Shown one piece after another: positions 61,284 through 64,000 of a stretch of 64,000 nucleotides of DNA (its first letter is position 1; the number at the start of each line of letters is the position of its first letter). Below the pieces are notes generated by a model. The model was given only the letters and a program-made list of their open reading frames with translations. It searched no databases and had not been told where the DNA came from. The translations under genes and the position numbers were made by a program. Source of the DNA: Rhodospirillales bacterium (GTDB lineage: Bacteria > Pseudomonadota > Alphaproteobacteria > Micavibrionales > Micavibrionaceae); contig JACKIT010000005.1 of assembly GCA_020638335.1 (NCBI GenBank), forward strand, positions 21,528 to 85,527, given 5' to 3'.

Positions 61284-62845
61284 CAAACGAAACCGGAAAA
61301 CTCAAGGAATTCTGGAGATCTGAGCGCGCTTTCTGGGTACTGGGCGCACTTGCTCTTATAACGATTGCACTGACCTTCCTTCCCGCTTTCGAAGGACTCT
61401 GGAGTGCCTGGCAGCGCGAAGAATATAGCCACAGTATGCTGATCCCTTTGATTGCGCTATTGATGGGCTGGCACAGACTGACGCAAAACAAACCCATCCC
61501 CACGCCAGCATGGACAGGGCTAACCCTGATTTTTACCGGCTTCATATTTCTAGTCATTTCCAGACTTTCAACTTTCGCACCACCCGCCCATTACGGCTTT
61601 GTAGCCTGTCTGGCCGGGCTGGTTTTGTCCTTCGGCGGCTGGCGAAGCTTCTGGGTATTGCTCCCGGCCTTGGCTTATCTCATCTTTGCGGTCCCCCTAC
61701 CGCGCCTGATCGAAGTGGCCTTAACGGCAAAAATGCAGCTTTTCTCCTCAACTCTTGGCGTCATGATCCTGCAAACCTTGGGCATTCCTGTTTTTCAGGA
61801 AGGAAACATCATTGATCTGGGACAGACAAAACTCCAGGTCATCGATGCGTGCAGCGGTCTTCGCTACCTTTTCCCTCTCATGAGTTTGGGGTTTCTGATC
61901 GCCTTTTTGTTTAAAGGCCCGTTTTGGAAACGCGCACTAATTTTCCTTTCAACGATTCCATTAACGCTGGGAATAAATTCATTGCGCATAGCAATCACAG
62001 GAATACTGGTCAATATATTTGGCCCACACGCGGCAGAAGGCCTCATGCATGATGTAGAAGGATTCTTCGTTTTTGGATTCTGCATGATCCTTCTTTTTGT
62101 AGAAGTCTGGCTGCTTTCCCGGGACAAACAGACCCCCTGCGGCATAAATTTCGACGATCTGCAAATTCCTTCCGGAAAAATCCTTGGAGAAAAACCAGCC
62201 GTAAAAGCACCAACGATTGCGGCTGTTGCTTTGAGCCTTTCGATAGCTTGCCTGTCATTGATTACAGACCCGGGTAGCCGGCAGGATCAGATACCGGCCA
62301 GAGAATCTTTTCTTTCTTTTCCTCTATCATTGGGCCAATGGAAAGGCCAAACGGTTACGGTCGAACAAGATCTCCTGAACACATTGGACGCAACAGATTA
62401 TTGGAACGCAAGTTATACGCGTTCAGACGCCCCCGGCAATGTGGATGTGTTCATGACATATTATGATCAACAACGTACCGGGCATTCTGCTCACTCTCCG
62501 GCAAATTGTATTCCGGGAAGCGGCTGGAAAGTCGTAAACCGCAAGATCATACCTGTAGAGCTTAAGGACAGGACGCTTGCCGTAACGCGTATGCACATTC
62601 AAAAAGGACCGCAAGCTCTTCTTGTCTATTACTGGTTTGACCAACGCGGGCGGCTTATCAATGAACAATACCGCGCGAAATGGTTCTTGCTTGTCGATGC
62701 GATTGTAAAGAAACGCACAGACGGTGCGATCATCCGTCTTATGACCCCGATCGCGCAACAAGAAGAGAAAAATGCAGCAGATCAGCGCCTCGTGGATTTC
62801 CTGCTTGATTTTTATCCTATAACAAAAAGATATATTCCCGATTAA
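61280..62845 (+). CDS. Exosortase fused to an EpsI domain (XrtD/VPLPA-CTERM type likely)
   Basis: 521 residues from a TTG overlapping the upstream stop. About eight TMs hold the exosortase catalytic residues Cys191 (VIDACSGLRY), Arg236 (GINSLRIAI) and His257 (LMHDVEGFF). From about 320 a periplasmic EpsI domain follows (FPLSLGQWKGQTVTVEQDLL, HSPANCIPGSGWKVVNRK). Exosortases recognise PEP-CTERM-like signals. The VPVPA-CTERM protein at 40624 is a matching substrate, and the PrsT-like lipoprotein at 41402 is another usual partner. The subclass is inferred from the EpsI fusion and the VPxPA signal. Confidence 0.92.
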   Translation: MTNETGKLKEFWRSERAFWVLGALALITIALTFLPAFEGLWSAWQREEYSHSMLIPLIALLMGWHRLTQNKPIPTPAWTGLTLIFTGFIFLVISRLSTFAPPAHYGFVACLAGLVLSFGGWRSFWVLLPALAYLIFAVPLPRLIEVALTAKMQLFSSTLGVMILQTLGIPVFQEGNIIDLGQTKLQVIDACSGLRYLFPLMSLGFLIAFLFKGPFWKRALIFLSTIPLTLGINSLRIAITGILVNIFGPHAAEGLMHDVEGFFVFGFCMILLFVEVWLLSRDKQTPCGINFDDLQIPSGKILGEKPAVKAPTIAAVALSLSIACLSLITDPGSRQDQIPARESFLSFPLSLGQWKGQTVTVEQDLLNTLDATDYWNASYTRSDAPGNVDVFMTYYDQQRTGHSAHSPANCIPGSGWKVVNRKIIPVELKDRTLAVTRMHIQKGPQALLVYYWFDQRGRLINEQYRAKWFLLVDAIVKKRTDGAIIRLMTPIAQQEEKNAADQRLVDFLLDFYPITKRYIPD

Positions 62846-62935
62846 ACTACAGGACCAAAGAACTTGATTTTTTATAATCATGCATATAAGGAACCCGTAC
62901 AAATTAGCTGCGCTTTCAAGAAAGAAACTGAATAA

Positions 62936-64000
62936 ATGAGCAGAGCCGATATAAAAACCATTGTCCCTGTTATTCTCTGCGGCGGATCAGGAACCAGACT
63001 CTGGCCCCACAGCAGAGAAAATCATCCTAAGCAGTTTCTGAATCTTTTCGGAGAAAAATCTCTGCTTCAGGAAACAGCTACACGGGCAATGCGTGTTGCG
63101 AGCGCGGCGGAAAACAACATCGTTACAGTTACGCTTGACGATCTTCGCGCAAAGGTGATCGAACAACTCGTCGCCATCGGGCCCGGCACACAAAATCATA
63201 TTTTGTCCGAGCCTTCCCCGCGTAATACAGCAGCCGCCATAGCCTACGCGGCCTTGTACATAAGATCAATATTTGGCGATAACGCCTATGCATGGATCTT
63301 GCCCGCTGATCACCATATCCAGAACGAACAAGCGTTGCGCGATGCCTTGATGGCTGGACTAAAAGCCGCCAGGCAAGGATATATCGTAACCTTTGGCATC
63401 AAGCCGACGCGGCCCGAAACGGGCTATGGTTATATTAATGTTGGTGAACCGATGGAAGGCGGAAGCGCCCGCAAGGTAAAAGAGTTTGTCGAAAAGCCCG
63501 ACAAGGAAACGGCCCAATCATATCTTAAGGAAGGCACGTATCTATGGAACAGTGGCATGTTTTTGTTTCAGACGGACACCGTCCTGCGGCAATTCGATGA
63601 GCATGCACCTGAAATTCTAATGCAGGTTCGCAAATCTATGGAAGCCGGAAAAACCGATCTGCCCAATGCCGAGCTTTACGCCAAGGTTGCCAAACAGCCC
63701 TTTGACAAAGCCATCATGGAAAAAACGGGGGATGTCGCAGTCGTGCCGTGCGATCCTGAGTGGTCCGATATTGGCTCGTGGGAAAGTCTCTGGGAAATCC
63801 GTGAAAAAGATAAAAACGGCAATGTGATCGAAGAGCGTGTTGTTTGCCACGACACGAAAAATTGCGTGATTTTGGCGGAAGGAAAGCGTCTTGTTGCCTG
63901 CACAGGGATTGAAGATCTTGTCATCATCGAAACGCCAGATGCACTTTTGATCGCCAACCGCACGAACACCAAGTCCCTGAAAGATCTGGTCGAAAAACTT
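62936..64000 (+). CDS. manC: Mannose-1-phosphate guanylyltransferase (3' truncated by window edge)
   Basis: 355 codons are visible from the ATG at 62936 (MSRADIKTIVPVILCGG) with no stop before the right edge. The nucleotidyltransferase signature CGGSGTRLWPHSRENHPKQF is followed by EPSPRNTAAAIAYAA, PADHHI, FGIKPTRPETGYGYI, FVEKPD, YLWNSGMFLF and WSDIGSWESLW. This covers the whole catalytic domain. It makes GDP-mannose for the EPS glycosyltransferases. Whether a C-terminal PMI cupin follows beyond the window cannot be seen. A separate one is encoded at 45557. Confidence 0.95.
   Translation, partial: MSRADIKTIVPVILCGGSGTRLWPHSRENHPKQFLNLFGEKSLLQETATRAMRVASAAENNIVTVTLDDLRAKVIEQLVAIGPGTQNHILSEPSPRNTAAAIAYAALYIRSIFGDNAYAWILPADHHIQNEQALRDALMAGLKAARQGYIVTFGIKPTRPETGYGYINVGEPMEGGSARKVKEFVEKPDKETAQSYLKEGTYLWNSGMFLFQTDTVLRQFDEHAPEILMQVRKSMEAGKTDLPNAELYAKVAKQPFDKAIMEKTGDVAVVPCDPEWSDIGSWESLWEIREKDKNGNVIEERVVCHDTKNCVILAEGKRLVACTGIEDLVIIETPDALLIANRTNTKSLKDLVEKL

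Overview
The window looks like part of an alphaproteobacterial chromosome, moderate in GC and near half AT. Four things point there: a circularly permuted two-piece tmRNA gene with an ANDN-type tag, an alpha-type SspB adaptor, a GAAC-N7-GAAC (alphaproteobacterial LexA) operator, and the gene order hflK-hflC-degP-miaA with folA and thyA nearby. The surface-fibre and EPS gene content would suit a Micavibrio-like or other deep-branching free-living lineage, but I cannot fix the genus from the sequence.

Layout. (1) 1-5300: a tandem family of secreted or surface proteins. Two large fibre proteins end in a self-processing S74 (endosialidase-chaperone) domain plus a C-terminal membrane anchor. Two smaller secreted proteins share the same two-cysteine domain, and two decayed gene fragments follow. 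(2) 5400-7680: tRNA-Glu followed by an AT-rich stretch with one pentapeptide-repeat membrane protein and integrase-arm-like direct repeats, possibly an eroded island. (3) 7681-13100: a SERCA-like P-type ATPase and a GlnD homologue with a degraded HD domain. (4) 13130-13500: tmRNA with an unusually long tag. (5) 13640-32523: mainly housekeeping genes (thyA, folB, folA, tRNA-Arg, an ABC ATPase, sspB, an O-antigen-ligase-like protein, mrp, hflKC, degP, a GNAT enzyme, miaA, a nucleosidase), mixed with several unrecognised genes. (6) 32592-36040: TrkH and an unusual GH13-family enzyme.

(7) 36089-64000 is a large exopolysaccharide and exosortase locus. It has the export apparatus (Wza/GumB-like, outer-membrane barrel, Wzz/GumC-like, BY-kinase-like), a VPxPA-CTERM protein, the PrsT-like TPR lipoprotein and an exosortase fused to EpsI. 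It also has a Wzx flippase, Wzy-like polymerase, four glycosyltransferases, an acyltransferase, a clan-A glycoside hydrolase and GDP-mannose functions (a stand-alone PMI cupin and ManC). CysD plus a CysN-CysC fusion make the sulfate donor PAPS, and two sulfotransferases sit on either side of them, so I infer that the polymer is sulfated. A three-gene phage-like cassette behind a LexA-type operator and an early terminator interrupts the locus. The locus also carries an approximately 75-bp direct repeat flanking one sulfotransferase gene and three MITE-like elements.

The strongest unusual signals are the membrane-anchored S74 fibres, the duplicated ANDN motif in the tmRNA tag, the HD-degenerate GlnD, the SOS-controlled lectin cassette and the sulfated-EPS/exosortase combination.
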